A stretch of DNA of 64,000 bases from Micromonospora antibiotica (GTDB lineage Bacteria; Actinomycetota; Actinomycetes; Mycobacteriales; Micromonosporaceae), in the NCBI RefSeq assembly GCF_017599305.1, contig NZ_JAGFWR010000002.1, forward strand, positions 62,001 through 126,000. The letters are read 5' to 3'. Made by a program: the position numbers and the translations under genes. Under the pieces are notes generated by a model. That model searched no databases and had not been told where the DNA came from. It worked only from the letters and a program-made list of their open reading frames with translations. Numbering within the stretch: the first letter of the stretch is position 1; every line of letters begins with the position of its first letter. Below, one piece after another: positions 51,103-60,347 of this stretch.

Positions 51103-52707
51103 TCACCCGACGACGGTGACCTCCCGCCGACGGCGCAGCATCCCCGCGACGACCAACGCCGCCACCGCCAGACCCGCCAGCGTCGACTCCGGCCACCGCC
51201 CGGCCCGGGTGGCCGGGGTACGCCCGTCGGAGAGCGTCACCTGCCGCACCACCACCGCCCGGGTGTTGAACCCGGTGGCGTCGCTTACCCGCCCGTCCGG
51301 GGCGACGAACCCGGACACCCCGACCGTCGAGGCCATCAACGCCGCCCGACCGTGCTCCACCGCCCGCAACCGCACCATCGCCAACTGCTGTCGGGCCTCC
51401 GCCACGTCGAAGGTGGCGTTGTTCGTCTGCACCACCAGCAACTGCGCCCCACCGTCGACGGTGTCGCGCACCAGACCGTCGTAGGCCACCTCGAAGCAGA
51501 TCACGTCACCGAGGACCACCGGGCCCACGTCCACCACCCCCGGGGTCGACCCCGGCACGAAATCCGCCCGCACCCGGTCGACCTGCGACGACACCTTCCG
51601 CGCCAACGACCGCATCGGCACGTACTCGGCGAACGGCACCGGATGCCGCTTGGTGTACAACTGGGCCATGTCCGGGCCGGTGCCCGGCCGCCACAGGATG
51701 CCGGCGTTGCGCACCTCACCGTCACCCGGACCGGCAAGCACCGCACCGACCAGGATCGGCGCACCGATCGCGTCCGCAGCCGCGGAGATCCGCGCCCCGG
51801 CGGCGGCATTGCGCAACGGGTCGATGTCCGAGGAGTTCTCCGGCCACACCACCAGGTCCGGACGCGGCACCGCACCGGCGGCGACCCGCCCGGCCAACTC
51901 CACCGTCGCATCGGCGTGATTGTTGAGCACCGCCTGCCGCTGGGCGTTGAAATCCAACCCCAACCGCGGCACGTTGCCCTGCACGATCGCCACCCGCACC
52001 GACCGGCCACCGCCGGCACCCGTGGGGACCGCCAACCCCACCCCCACCAGCAGCAACAACCCGACCGCGACCCCGGCCACCGGCCGCCACGCCCCGTCCG
52101 GGCCCGGCCACCGCCGCCACGACCCCACCACCAGCAACCCACCGGCCACCGCAACGACCCCGGTGACCAGTGGGGCCCCACCGAGCCACGCCCACCCCAG
52201 CAGCGGCGACGCGTCCTGGCTGAACGCCAACCGCCCCCACGGGAACCCCCCGAACGGCGTCCGGTCGCGCAGCGCCTCCTGCCCCACCCACAACACCCCG
52301 GTCACCACCGGCCACGCCCACCGCCACCGGTCGATCACCGGCGACACCCACGCCGACGCCGCCCCCAGCAACGCCAGATAGCCGGCCTGCAACAACGACA
52401 ACAACACCCACGGCAGCAGCCCGGTGTGCAGATTCGTCCACGCCAACAACGGGGCGAACAACGCCACCCCGGTCAGGAACCCCAACCCCGCGCCGGCCCG
52501 CAACCGCCGCCGGTGCACCGCCACCGCCAACCCGGCCACCCCTACCGGCGCCAACGGCCACCACCCGTACGGCGGGAACGCCACCAGCAGCGCCAACCCG
52601 GCCGCCACCGCCACCGGCACCGCCACCCGCAACGGCACCGGCCCCCTGGTCGGTCGTACCACCACCGGGGTACGCGTCTCATCCCGGTCGAGCGTCGTCA
52701 CCGGCAC
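51103..52707 (-). CDS. lnt: Apolipoprotein N-acyltransferase
   Basis: Lnt adds the third acyl chain to the N-terminal Cys of lipoproteins in the membrane. The 534-residue protein has an N-terminal region with several transmembrane helices and a nitrilase-like domain with its Glu-Lys-Cys triad: Glu near 289 in VVWPENSS, Lys near 350 in YTKRHPVPFAEYVP and Cys near 402 in VICFEVAYDG. It is the first gene of the lnt-ppm pair. Confidence 0.93.
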   Translation of the reverse strand: MPVTTLDRDETRTPVVVRPTRGPVPLRVAVPVAVAAGLALLVAFPPYGWWPLAPVGVAGLAVAVHRRRLRAGAGLGFLTGVALFAPLLAWTNLHTGLLPWVLLSLLQAGYLALLGAASAWVSPVIDRWRWAWPVVTGVLWVGQEALRDRTPFGGFPWGRLAFSQDASPLLGWAWLGGAPLVTGVVAVAGGLLVVGSWRRWPGPDGAWRPVAGVAVGLLLLVGVGLAVPTGAGGGRSVRVAIVQGNVPRLGLDFNAQRQAVLNNHADATVELAGRVAAGAVPRPDLVVWPENSSDIDPLRNAAAGARISAAADAIGAPILVGAVLAGPGDGEVRNAGILWRPGTGPDMAQLYTKRHPVPFAEYVPMRSLARKVSSQVDRVRADFVPGSTPGVVDVGPVVLGDVICFEVAYDGLVRDTVDGGAQLLVVQTNNATFDVAEARQQLAMVRLRAVEHGRAALMASTVGVSGFVAPDGRVSDATGFNTRAVVVRQVTLSDGRTPATRAGRWPESTLAGLAVAALVVAGMLRRRREVTVVG

Positions 52708-52876
52708 CTCACCACGATCACGGGCCGAAGGCTACCCGCCCCACCCCGGCACCCCCGAACCACCGAGCCGCAGGCCCGAGCCCACCCGACACCGACCCGC
52801 CCCGGACAACGCGACGCCGGCCGGCCCACCCCGGGGAACACCGGTGACACCGACCCCCGCAGCGGGCGGACACGAA

Positions 52877-52906
52877 ATCGGGGCGCGGCCTCAGCCGCGC
52901 CCCGAT
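52877..52906. terminator. Perfect GC-rich hairpin, probable terminator
   Basis: ATCGGGGCGCGGC, four bases, and its exact complement form a 13-bp stem. On the minus strand it would end transcription from the lysine operon, whose last stop is at 53264, and insulate lnt. On the plus strand no gene precedes it. Confidence 0.65.
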
Positions 52907-52938
52907 GCTCCCAGGCCCTTCCCGGCCGGTGGGACACA

Positions 52939-53040
52939 ATGAGCGACGCCGACCTTCGGACCGACCCGACGGTGGACTGGCTGCCCCCGCCCGGCCGTTG
53001 TCTACTGGCCGTACCACTCACCCTGCCCGTACACCGGTAA
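52939..53040 (+). CDS. Possible 33-residue small ORF
   Basis: An ATG frame (MSDADLRTDPTVDWLPPPGR and 13 more residues) ends at TAA. The ribosome site is weak (GGTGGGA). TAA is rare in this DNA. The hairpin just upstream could belong to its leader. It may be a small gene, a remnant or chance. Confidence 0.25.
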   Translation: MSDADLRTDPTVDWLPPPGRCLLAVPLTLPVHR

Positions 53041-53263
53041 CCGCGGCCGGTTCGCGCCGCCCCGCCGACCCCCGCCCGCTGGACCTGGCCGCCGCGACAA
53101 ATACGCACCAACAATGTCGCTCGGCCAGCGGACGAAGGGACGAAGCGAACAACAGCCGCTTCCCGTAGTAGGACTCAAAGACGGTACGGCCTACACCCCC
53201 GCCGCTGTCAACCCACCACCGGCCAGTCACGTCCACCAACCCGGCGTGTCGCGTCGGCGGGTC

Positions 53264-54610
53264 TCAATCCCCACCGAGATGCCGACGCAACAAAGCCGTC
53301 GCCGCCACCGGATGCTCCCCCGCCAGCAACCCCCCGGCGGCCAGCACATAATCCACATCCACCACCGGCCGCGCCGCCCGCGGCAACGGCCACCCACCCG
53401 CACGATCAGCGAGCACCTGCGCCAACACCCCCACCCCGGCACCGGCCGACGCGTGACGCAGCACACCACCGGAACCCACCAGCAGCCGCACATCCCGCAG
53501 ATCCCGACCCGCCCGCTCCCCCGTCGCCGCACCCCGGGCATGCCGCCGCAACGCCACCGTCGCCGCCAACACCGCGATCCGCCCGTCCACCGCCCGACCC
53601 GCCGCGTCAACCGGCAGGAACCCCGGATCAGCCGCCCGCACCGCCGCCGCCGCCGCCAACTCCTCCTGCCCGACCGCATCGAGCAACCGTTCCTGCACCG
53701 CCGCCCGGACCACCCCCGGCGCGCTCCACCGCATCCCCAGGTCACCCTCCACGGTGCGGGCCCGCCACAACGCCCCAGCCACCTCCCGACCCGGCCCACC
53801 GGCCCGCTCGTCCGGCGTCAACACCGAATACACGTCGGTCGTCGCCCCACCCACGTCCACCACCGCCAGATCACCCCCCACCACGTCGGCGAGGACCTCC
53901 ACCCCGGTCAACACCGCATCCGGGGTCGCCGCCCGCACCAACCGGGCGAACCGGGACCCCCGCGACAACCGCTTACCCCCGATGACGTGCCGCAGGAACA
54001 CCTCCCGGATCGCCGCCCGCGCCGACACCGGCGCCAACACCCCGATCCGGGGCAACACGTTGTCCGCCACCGTCACCGGCACCCCCGCCGCCGCCAACAC
54101 CTCCCGCAACCCCTCCCGCACGTCCACGTTGCCGGCCAACACCACCGGCACCCGCCACCGGGCCCGCGCCAACCGCGTCGCGTTGTGCGTCACCGTGTCG
54201 ACGTCCCCACCGTCGGTGCCACCGACCAGCAACACCACATCCGGCCGCGCCGCCCGCACCGCCGCCAGCTCCGCCGCCGCCAACCGGCCCGCCGCCACGT
54301 GCACCACGTTCGCCCCCGCCGACAACCCCACCCGCCGACCCGCCTGCGCCGTCACCAACGGCTCGTAACCCACCACCGCCAACCGCAACCCACCACCCGC
54401 CGACGAACACACGTACCACGGCAGAGCACCCGCACGCCCCACGCCGGCCCCGTCGACCGCCGCACCCACCGCCGCGTCCAACCCGTGCAGCACGTCCGTA
54501 CCGACCGTCGTCGGCGCCGACGCCGCCCCCACCAACCGCCCCACGGCCAGGTCCACCACCGCCGCCTTCGTCCAGGTCGACCCGACGTCGGCGCAGACCG
54601 CCAGACTCAC
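53264..54610 (-). CDS. MutL/GlmL-type actin-like ATPase of the lysine operon
   Basis: The 448-residue protein resembles GlmL/MutL, the ATPase found beside B12-dependent carbon-skeleton and amino mutases. It has the actin-fold phosphate loops CADVGSTWTKAAVVD near the N terminus and VVDVGGATTDVYSV in the middle, and DVVLLVGGTDGGDV between. In this operon it probably repairs or reactivates the KamDE aminomutase, by analogy; that is inference. The GTG start overlaps the kal stop by four bases. It is the last gene of the operon. Confidence 0.85.
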   Translation of the reverse strand: MSLAVCADVGSTWTKAAVVDLAVGRLVGAASAPTTVGTDVLHGLDAAVGAAVDGAGVGRAGALPWYVCSSAGGGLRLAVVGYEPLVTAQAGRRVGLSAGANVVHVAAGRLAAAELAAVRAARPDVVLLVGGTDGGDVDTVTHNATRLARARWRVPVVLAGNVDVREGLREVLAAAGVPVTVADNVLPRIGVLAPVSARAAIREVFLRHVIGGKRLSRGSRFARLVRAATPDAVLTGVEVLADVVGGDLAVVDVGGATTDVYSVLTPDERAGGPGREVAGALWRARTVEGDLGMRWSAPGVVRAAVQERLLDAVGQEELAAAAAVRAADPGFLPVDAAGRAVDGRIAVLAATVALRRHARGAATGERAGRDLRDVRLLVGSGGVLRHASAGAGVGVLAQVLADRAGGWPLPRAARPVVDVDYVLAAGGLLAGEHPVAATALLRRHLGGD

Positions 54611-54999
54611 GCCGCCCCGGGAACGACCACGGTGCCCGTCGCCGTCACCGCCACGACCGGCTCCGCCAACACCTCCGCCGCCGACCCACCCCGCTCCGGC
54701 CGACCCCGACACACCACCCGCGCCACGAAATCGACCGTCCGGCTGCGGGTACCCACCCGCACCACCGTCGCCGTCACCTCCAGCACGTCACCCGCCCGCA
54801 CCGCCGCCAGGAACTGCACGTCCGCGTACGACGCGAACAACCCCTCGTCACCATCGGTACGGATACACACCTCCGTCGCCACGTCCCCGAACAACCCCAA
54901 CGTGTACGCCCCATCCACCAGGTTCCCCGCGTAATGGGCGTGCGAATACGGCACATACCGCCGATGCGTCACCGTCAACCCGACCCGCGAATCGCTCAT
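54607..54999 (-). CDS. kal: 3-aminobutyryl-CoA ammonia-lyase
   Basis: Kal removes ammonia from L-3-aminobutyryl-CoA to give crotonyl-CoA, near the end of lysine fermentation. The 130-residue hotdog-fold protein has SHAHYAGNLVDGAYTLGLFG, DVATEVCIRTDGDEGLFASY and VQFLAAVRAGDVLEVTATVV, close to my memory of the bacterial Kal sequences and unlike generic thioesterases. Its start overlaps the kamE stop and its stop overlaps the mutL-like start, each by four bases. Confidence 0.88.
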   Translation of the reverse strand: MSDSRVGLTVTHRRYVPYSHAHYAGNLVDGAYTLGLFGDVATEVCIRTDGDEGLFASYADVQFLAAVRAGDVLEVTATVVRVGTRSRTVDFVARVVCRGRPERGGSAAEVLAEPVVAVTATGTVVVPGAA

Positions 55000-55943
55000 G
55001 CCCCCGCCTTCCTGCTCGTCACCAACGCGTGCACCAGATACGACGCCACCTCACCCGGCGTGGTGCCCCGACCGAAGATCCGGTCCACCCCCAACTCCGC
55101 GGTCATCGTCTCGTCGAACCGCGGCCCACCCACGATCAGCAACGGCCGCTTACCCGCCGGCAACGCCTCCCGGAACGCCGCCGACATCTCCCGCGTGTTG
55201 TGCAGATGCGCATCCCGCTGCGTCACCACCTGCGACACCAACACCGCATCCGCCCGCTCCCGCCGCGCCGCCTCCACCAGCTCCGGCACACTCACCTGCG
55301 CACCCAGATTGGTCACCTTCAACTCCCGGTAATACTCCAGCCCCTTCTCCCCGGCGATACCCTTCACATTCAGGATCGCGTCGATACCCACCGTGTGCGC
55401 ATCCGTGCCGATACACGCCCCCACCACCGACAACTTCCGACGCAACCGCTGCTTCACCACCGCGTTGACCTCCTTGGCGCCCAGCAACGGAAAGTCCCGC
55501 TCCACCACCTGCACCTGATCCAGATCCACCAGATGGTTCACCCGCCCGTACACCACGAAGAACGTGAACCCGTCACTCATCGGCTTCGCGTGCACCAGCA
55601 TCGCCGGATCGATACCCATCCGGTTCGCCAACTGCACCGCCGCACCCTCGGCCCGCTTGTCGTGCGGCACCGGCAACGTGAACGACACCTGCACCATCCC
55701 GTCACCGGTGGTGTCCCCGTACGGCCGCACGACCCGCTTCCCGGCGACCGCGCCAGCCCCCACGACACCAGTGCCGTTCCCGCCGGGCATGCTCTCGCGG
55801 CCCGCACCGCGTTCGGTGCGCTCACTCATGCCATTCCGGTCGGGCATGCCTTCGCGGCCCTCACTGCGTTCGGTGCGCTCACTCATGCCATTCCCGCCGG
55901 GCACGCCTTCGCGGCCCTCACTGCGTTCGGTGCGCTCACTCAT
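54996..55943 (-). CDS. kamE: Lysine 5,6-aminomutase beta subunit
   Basis: KamE carries the B12 site of the PLP- and adenosylcobalamin-dependent aminomutase that moves the terminal amino group of D-lysine or beta-lysine. The B12 base-off motif is Asp181-Ala-His183-Thr-Val-Gly186 (GTDAHTVGIDAI). The core begins near residue 68 and matches the family length of about 250. Before it are three copies of a 19-residue unit, so the protein has 315 residues. ATG 55943 overlaps the kamD stop by four bases; ATG codons in the repeat could start shorter forms. Confidence 0.93.
   Translation of the reverse strand: MSERTERSEGREGVPGGNGMSERTERSEGREGMPDRNGMSERTERGAGRESMPGGNGTGVVGAGAVAGKRVVRPYGDTTGDGMVQVSFTLPVPHDKRAEGAAVQLANRMGIDPAMLVHAKPMSDGFTFFVVYGRVNHLVDLDQVQVVERDFPLLGAKEVNAVVKQRLRRKLSVVGACIGTDAHTVGIDAILNVKGIAGEKGLEYYRELKVTNLGAQVSVPELVEAARRERADAVLVSQVVTQRDAHLHNTREMSAAFREALPAGKRPLLIVGGPRFDETMTAELGVDRIFGRGTTPGEVASYLVHALVTSRKAGA
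55773..55943 (-). repeat. Triplicated 57-bp unit at the kamE start
   Basis: Three units of 57 bases lie head to tail in frame: 55887-55943, 55830-55886 and 55773-55829. Each encodes MSERTER(S/G)-type 19-residue copies ending NG. Copies one and two differ at three bases, copies one and three at six. Each copy starts with an ATG and holds GGCGGGAAT-like or GACCGGAAT bases before the next. Confidence 0.92.
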
Positions 55944-57535
55944 GCCGGCTGCTCCAGGATCTCCGTCGCCGGGTTGTAGTAGCCGGCCTCGTGCCGCGCC
56001 ACCCCCGCCAACCCCTTACCCCGGTCCGCCGGGCGCTTCATGATGCCGAACGTGCCCTCGGCGATCGCCGTCAACAACGACTGGTCCCCGATCCGCTCCA
56101 ACAACTGCACCGCCTCACCCAACACCCGGTTCGCCCGCTGCTGGATGAACCCACCCGGCGCCGGCACGAAATCCTCGTGCAACCCACCCGCCGCACCCAA
56201 CACGTACCGCACGTTCTGCAACGCGATGTCCCGATCCGACAACCACGGCGTCACCACCGCCTCCGTCATCATCCCCACCAACAGGATCCCCTGCCCCGTC
56301 ATCGTGCCCACCAGATTGAAGAACCCGTCCAACAGGTTCCCCCGGAACACGTCACCCGTCATGTGCTTCGTCGGCGGCATCCACTTCAACGGCGCATCCG
56401 GAAACAACTCCCGCGCCAACAACGCATGCGCCAACTCCAACCGGAACGACTCCGGCACATCCGGATTGATCTCGAACGCGTGCCCCAACCCCAACTGCCA
56501 GTCGGCCAACCCCGCCTCATGCGCGAAGAACTCGTTGAGCAACTGCGACACCGTCACCGTGTGCGCCTCGTCCACCGCATCCGCCGTGGTCAGATAGTTG
56601 TCCTCACCGGTGTTGATGATGATCCCCGCCCGCGCGTGCACCTGCCGCGAAAACCGCTGGTCCACGAACGTCCGGATCGGATTGATGTCCCGGAACAAAA
56701 TCCCGTACATCGAATCGTTGAGCATCATGTCCAGCCGTTCCAGACCCGCCAACGTCGCCATCTCCGGCATACACAAACCAGACGCATAATTCGTCAACCG
56801 CACATACCGACCCAACTCCTTCGACGTCTCATCCAACGCCGCCCGCATCAACCGGAAGTTCTCCTGCGTCGCATACGTCCCCGCGAAACCCTCCCGGGTC
56901 GCCCCCTCCGGCACATAGTCCAACAACGACTGCCCCGTCGACCGGATCACCGCGATCACATCAGCACCCGCCCGCGCCGCCGCCTGCGCCTGCGGAATGT
57001 CCTCATAGATGTCCCCGGTCGCCACGATCAGATAGATCCACGGCCGCCGCACCGGATCCCCGTACCGCCTGACCAGACGCTCCCGCTCCACCCGCCGCCG
57101 ATCAACCCGCCGCACCCCCGCCGCCACCGCCCGCCGCGACACCCGCCGCGCCGCCGTCGCCGCCCGCCCCGACGGCACCACGAACCGCACCGACCCCGCC
57201 GCAGCCTCCTGCGCCAACACCGTCACATCGTCGACACCCTCCCGCGCCAACGCGTCGAACACCGGCAACGCCACCCCGTGCCCCAGCCCCACATCCGCCA
57301 CCACCGCATCCACCAACCGGTTCACCCACGGAATGCCGTCCGGATCCGCCCCCGACACCCCCGCCAGCCGCAACACCGCCCGCTCCACCGACACCGTCGT
57401 GTGACTCCGCGCCAGATCCACCACCGGCTGCCCGGCCCGACGCGCCAACTCCCGCGCCCGACCCACCAACACCGGATCAAGACCAAGCTTGCCCGACCCG
57501 CCCTGCCGCGCCGTACCGATGGATCGCTCGCTCAC
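55940..57535 (-). CDS. kamD: Lysine 5,6-aminomutase alpha subunit
   Basis: KamD is the large subunit of the lysine 5,6-aminomutase and supplies the catalytic barrel. The 531-residue protein has the family blocks GLCMPEMATLAGLERLDMML, INTGEDNYLTTADAVDEAH, GLGHAFEINPDVPESFRLEL and WMPPTKHMTGDVFRGNLLDG. It is of typical length. The ATG overlaps the amidohydrolase stop by four bases, and its stop overlaps kamE by four, so subunit synthesis is coupled. Confidence 0.95.
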   Translation of the reverse strand: MSERSIGTARQGGSGKLGLDPVLVGRARELARRAGQPVVDLARSHTTVSVERAVLRLAGVSGADPDGIPWVNRLVDAVVADVGLGHGVALPVFDALAREGVDDVTVLAQEAAAGSVRFVVPSGRAATAARRVSRRAVAAGVRRVDRRRVERERLVRRYGDPVRRPWIYLIVATGDIYEDIPQAQAAARAGADVIAVIRSTGQSLLDYVPEGATREGFAGTYATQENFRLMRAALDETSKELGRYVRLTNYASGLCMPEMATLAGLERLDMMLNDSMYGILFRDINPIRTFVDQRFSRQVHARAGIIINTGEDNYLTTADAVDEAHTVTVSQLLNEFFAHEAGLADWQLGLGHAFEINPDVPESFRLELAHALLARELFPDAPLKWMPPTKHMTGDVFRGNLLDGFFNLVGTMTGQGILLVGMMTEAVVTPWLSDRDIALQNVRYVLGAAGGLHEDFVPAPGGFIQQRANRVLGEAVQLLERIGDQSLLTAIAEGTFGIMKRPADRGKGLAGVARHEAGYYNPATEILEQPA

Positions 57536-59097
57536 GAAACGCCTTCCTCATAGATGACCTCACCACGCAACACCGTGCGCCGACACACCGGCAACGGCGT
57601 CGGATCCGCCGGACCCCGCAACTCAGGATCCCCGGCCTGCACCACCGGCAACCCCCGCTCCACCCCCGCCGGACTCGACCACACCGCGAACGTCGCCGGC
57701 GCACCCAACGCGATCACCCCCTCGTTGTCCAGATGCACCGCCCGCCACCCGCCCCGGGTGTGCGCCGCGAACGCCGCCCGCACACTCATCCGCTGCGACA
57801 CACTGTGATGCGCCGCCGCCGCCCGCACCGAACCCCACGGATCCAACGGCGTCACCGGCGAATCCGACCCGAACGCCAACGCCACCCCCACCGCATGCAT
57901 CGCCCCCATCGGATTCGACTCCAACGACCGGGCCAGACCCAACCGCGACTCGTACATCCGACCCGCACCACCCCACAACCGGTCGAACGCCGGCTGCATA
58001 CTCGCCACCACCCCGTACTCCACGAACCCCGCGATCAACCGCTTGCTCATGATCTCCGCATGCTCCACCCGGTGCCGCGCCGCCCGCACCCGGTCCGTGC
58101 CCAACACCGCCGCCGCCCCCGCGAACCCCTCCAACACCGTCGCGATCGCCGCATCACCGATCGCATGGAACCCGCCCTGCATCCCGTGCGCCGCACAATC
58201 CACCAAATGATCACGAACCTGACCGGCACTCAGATAACCGTGACCGCAACCCTCACCGTCGAGGTAATCCCGCGACACGTGCGCCGTCCGCGACCCCAAC
58301 GCCCCGTCCGCGAACAGATCACCACCCGCACCCACCGCACCCAACTCCCGCGCCCGCGCCGCCCCCGACAACTCACCCCAGTACCCGTACACCTCCGGCA
58401 ACCCCGCCCCCGACAACGCCAACAACCCGGTGAAGTCCTCCTCGTCGGAAATCTGCGGACCACCACACTCGTGCACCGCCGCGATCCCCAACGACGCCGC
58501 ATGCGCCAACGCCACCCGCTGCGCCGCCACCCGCTGCACCCGACCCACCGAACCCTGCGCCGCCGCCCGCACCACATGGTGCGCGTCGCGCCGCAACCAC
58601 CCCGACGCATCGAAACCCGGCACCACCGCCGCCTGCGGACACGCCGCCAGCAACGCCTGCGACACCAACGCCGAATGGATCGACGCCTGCGACAGGTACA
58701 CCCGCCGGCCACCCGCCGCCCGATCCAGCTCCACCGCATCCGGCAGCCGCGGATCCCCCCACGCCGACTCGTCCCAACCGTGTCCCAACACCACCGCGTC
58801 ACCCGGCAGACCCGCCGCGAACGCCGACACCGCCGCCAGCAACTCCCCCGCCGACCGCACCGACGACAGCTCCAGACCCGACAACACCAGCCCGGTATCC
58901 GTCGCGTGCACGTGCGCGTCCACGAACGCCGGCGTCACCAACGCCCCGTCCAGCTCCACCACCCGATCGGCGGCCGGCGCATCCGCCGCCCCACCCAACC
59001 AGGCGATCCGCCCGTCCCGCACCAACAGCGCCGTCGCGCTCGGCTCCGCCGGACAGTGCAGCACTCCACCGCGATACAACGTCGAGGGGTTCGTCAT
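57532..59097 (-). CDS. YtcJ-type amidohydrolase within the lysine operon
   Basis: The 521-residue metal hydrolase has VTPAFVDAHVHATDTG (the HxH metal site), HECGGP, HAIGDAAI and a late FGSDSPVTPLDPW. These place it in the YtcJ/amidohydrolase-3 branch, which splits amide bonds in acylated or cyclic amines. It is not part of the known lysine fermentation pathway. It lies five bases after kdd and overlaps kamD by four bases. It might free a lactam or N-acyl derivative of beta-lysine or diaminohexanoate; that is speculation. Confidence 0.85.
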   Translation of the reverse strand: MTNPSTLYRGGVLHCPAEPSATALLVRDGRIAWLGGAADAPAADRVVELDGALVTPAFVDAHVHATDTGLVLSGLELSSVRSAGELLAAVSAFAAGLPGDAVVLGHGWDESAWGDPRLPDAVELDRAAGGRRVYLSQASIHSALVSQALLAACPQAAVVPGFDASGWLRRDAHHVVRAAAQGSVGRVQRVAAQRVALAHAASLGIAAVHECGGPQISDEEDFTGLLALSGAGLPEVYGYWGELSGAARARELGAVGAGGDLFADGALGSRTAHVSRDYLDGEGCGHGYLSAGQVRDHLVDCAAHGMQGGFHAIGDAAIATVLEGFAGAAAVLGTDRVRAARHRVEHAEIMSKRLIAGFVEYGVVASMQPAFDRLWGGAGRMYESRLGLARSLESNPMGAMHAVGVALAFGSDSPVTPLDPWGSVRAAAAHHSVSQRMSVRAAFAAHTRGGWRAVHLDNEGVIALGAPATFAVWSSPAGVERGLPVVQAGDPELRGPADPTPLPVCRRTVLRGEVIYEEGVS

Positions 59098-59102
59098 GGC
59101 AC

Positions 59103-60164
59103 TCAGTCTGCCGCCAACCGGGACTCGAAGAGACCACGTACCCCCGGCTCCGACCGCAACAACCCCAACGCCAGATCCGCATGCCCCGGCACGAACCCGT
59201 TACCCACCAGCATCGTCACGTCCGCCGCCAACCCCTCCGCACCCAACGCCGCCGCCGCGAAACTCGTCGCCATCGAGAAGAAGATCACCGTGCCGCCGTC
59301 CGCCGTGGCCAACACCGCACCGTGCTCACACCCCGGCACGTCCACGCACACCACCGTCACGTCCGCCGGCCCACCCAACGCCGTGGTCACCGCCGACGAC
59401 AACCCCACCGGATCCCGGGCATCGGCCAACGCCACCACCGACGCCAGACCAGCCGCCACCAGCGCGTCCCGCTCCGCCGCCACCGGCACCACCCCGACGG
59501 TACGACCCGCACCCGCCCGCCGCGCCGCCGCCAACGACAACGACCCGCTCTTACCGCCCCCACCGATCACCGCCACCGTCACCGCCGACCCGTCACCGGC
59601 GCGCTCCCGCCGCGCCACCTGCTCGGCGACCACCCGGGCCGTCAACGCCGGCGCCCCGCACACGTCCAGCACCGCCAACGCCAACTCCGGATGCAGGTCC
59701 CCCGGCAGCACCGCCGCGATCGACCGGGCGAACAGGATCGCGTACCCGTCACACGGCACCTGCTCGCTGCGCCCGTCCCAGCGGGCCAACCCGTCGAGGA
59801 TCGTCAACGGCGTCAACGTCAACGACACCAGCGTCGCCACCCGGTCACCCACCGCCAACCCCAACGGCGACCGACGGCCGACCTCCTCCACGGTGCCGAT
59901 CAGCATCCCGCCCGACCCGGTCACCGGATTCTGCATCTTGCCCCGGGTCGACACGATCTCCAGCACCTCGGCGCGGATCTTCTCCCCGTCCCCGTCGTGC
60001 TTCTGCGCCAACTGCCGGAAACTCGCCGCGTCGAGATTCAACCGCTCGACCCGGATGCGCACCTCGTTCGGGGCGATCCGAGGGTCGGCATCCAGCCGCC
60101 AGGCCGCCTGCGGCAGCACCCCCGCCGGCTCCACGACACGGTGCAGGCCCACCGGTGACGTCAC
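59103..60164 (-). CDS. kdd: 3,5-diaminohexanoate dehydrogenase
   Basis: Kdd oxidises L-erythro-3,5-diaminohexanoate to 5-amino-3-oxohexanoate with NAD+. The 353-residue protein has EVRIRVERLNLDAASFRQLA, the repeated ETGKMQNP-like segment TRGKMQNPVTGSGGMLIGTV and the Rossmann motif VIGGGGKSGSLSL near residue 200, as in this family. The GTG at 60164 has GGGGGAGG five bases upstream. It is the first gene of the operon and is divergent from kamA. Confidence 0.92.
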   Translation of the reverse strand: MTSPVGLHRVVEPAGVLPQAAWRLDADPRIAPNEVRIRVERLNLDAASFRQLAQKHDGDGEKIRAEVLEIVSTRGKMQNPVTGSGGMLIGTVEEVGRRSPLGLAVGDRVATLVSLTLTPLTILDGLARWDGRSEQVPCDGYAILFARSIAAVLPGDLHPELALAVLDVCGAPALTARVVAEQVARRERAGDGSAVTVAVIGGGGKSGSLSLAAARRAGAGRTVGVVPVAAERDALVAAGLASVVALADARDPVGLSSAVTTALGGPADVTVVCVDVPGCEHGAVLATADGGTVIFFSMATSFAAAALGAEGLAADVTMLVGNGFVPGHADLALGLLRSEPGVRGLFESRLAAD

Positions 60165-60347
60165 ACCAACCTCCCCCCTCCACCGCCCGAAGCCCCGACC
60201 AGGACTCGCATCGCGGGAAAACTTACGGCAGACTAATTTCTTCGCCGGATATTTTCCAGTAGCCTTCGGATCTACCGATCATCAACCGCCGGCCACCCGG
60301 CTCGCACCCGCCGGCCACCCCGGCCACGCACACCACGAGGAGGGGCC

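Larger units (their letters stand above)
52708..53263. other. Intergenic stretch between lnt and the lysine operon
   Basis: About 555 bases separate lnt from the mutL-like gene. It contains a strong hairpin at 52877-52906 and a 33-residue open frame at 52939-53040. The segment around 53095-53215 is less GC-rich. Other open frames look like shadows. Confidence 0.5.

Noticed and set aside
53018..53239. A 73-residue minus-strand frame after the mutL-like gene
   Set aside because: It has no ribosome site or family pattern, and its composition drifts from coding-like to Gly/Arg-rich.
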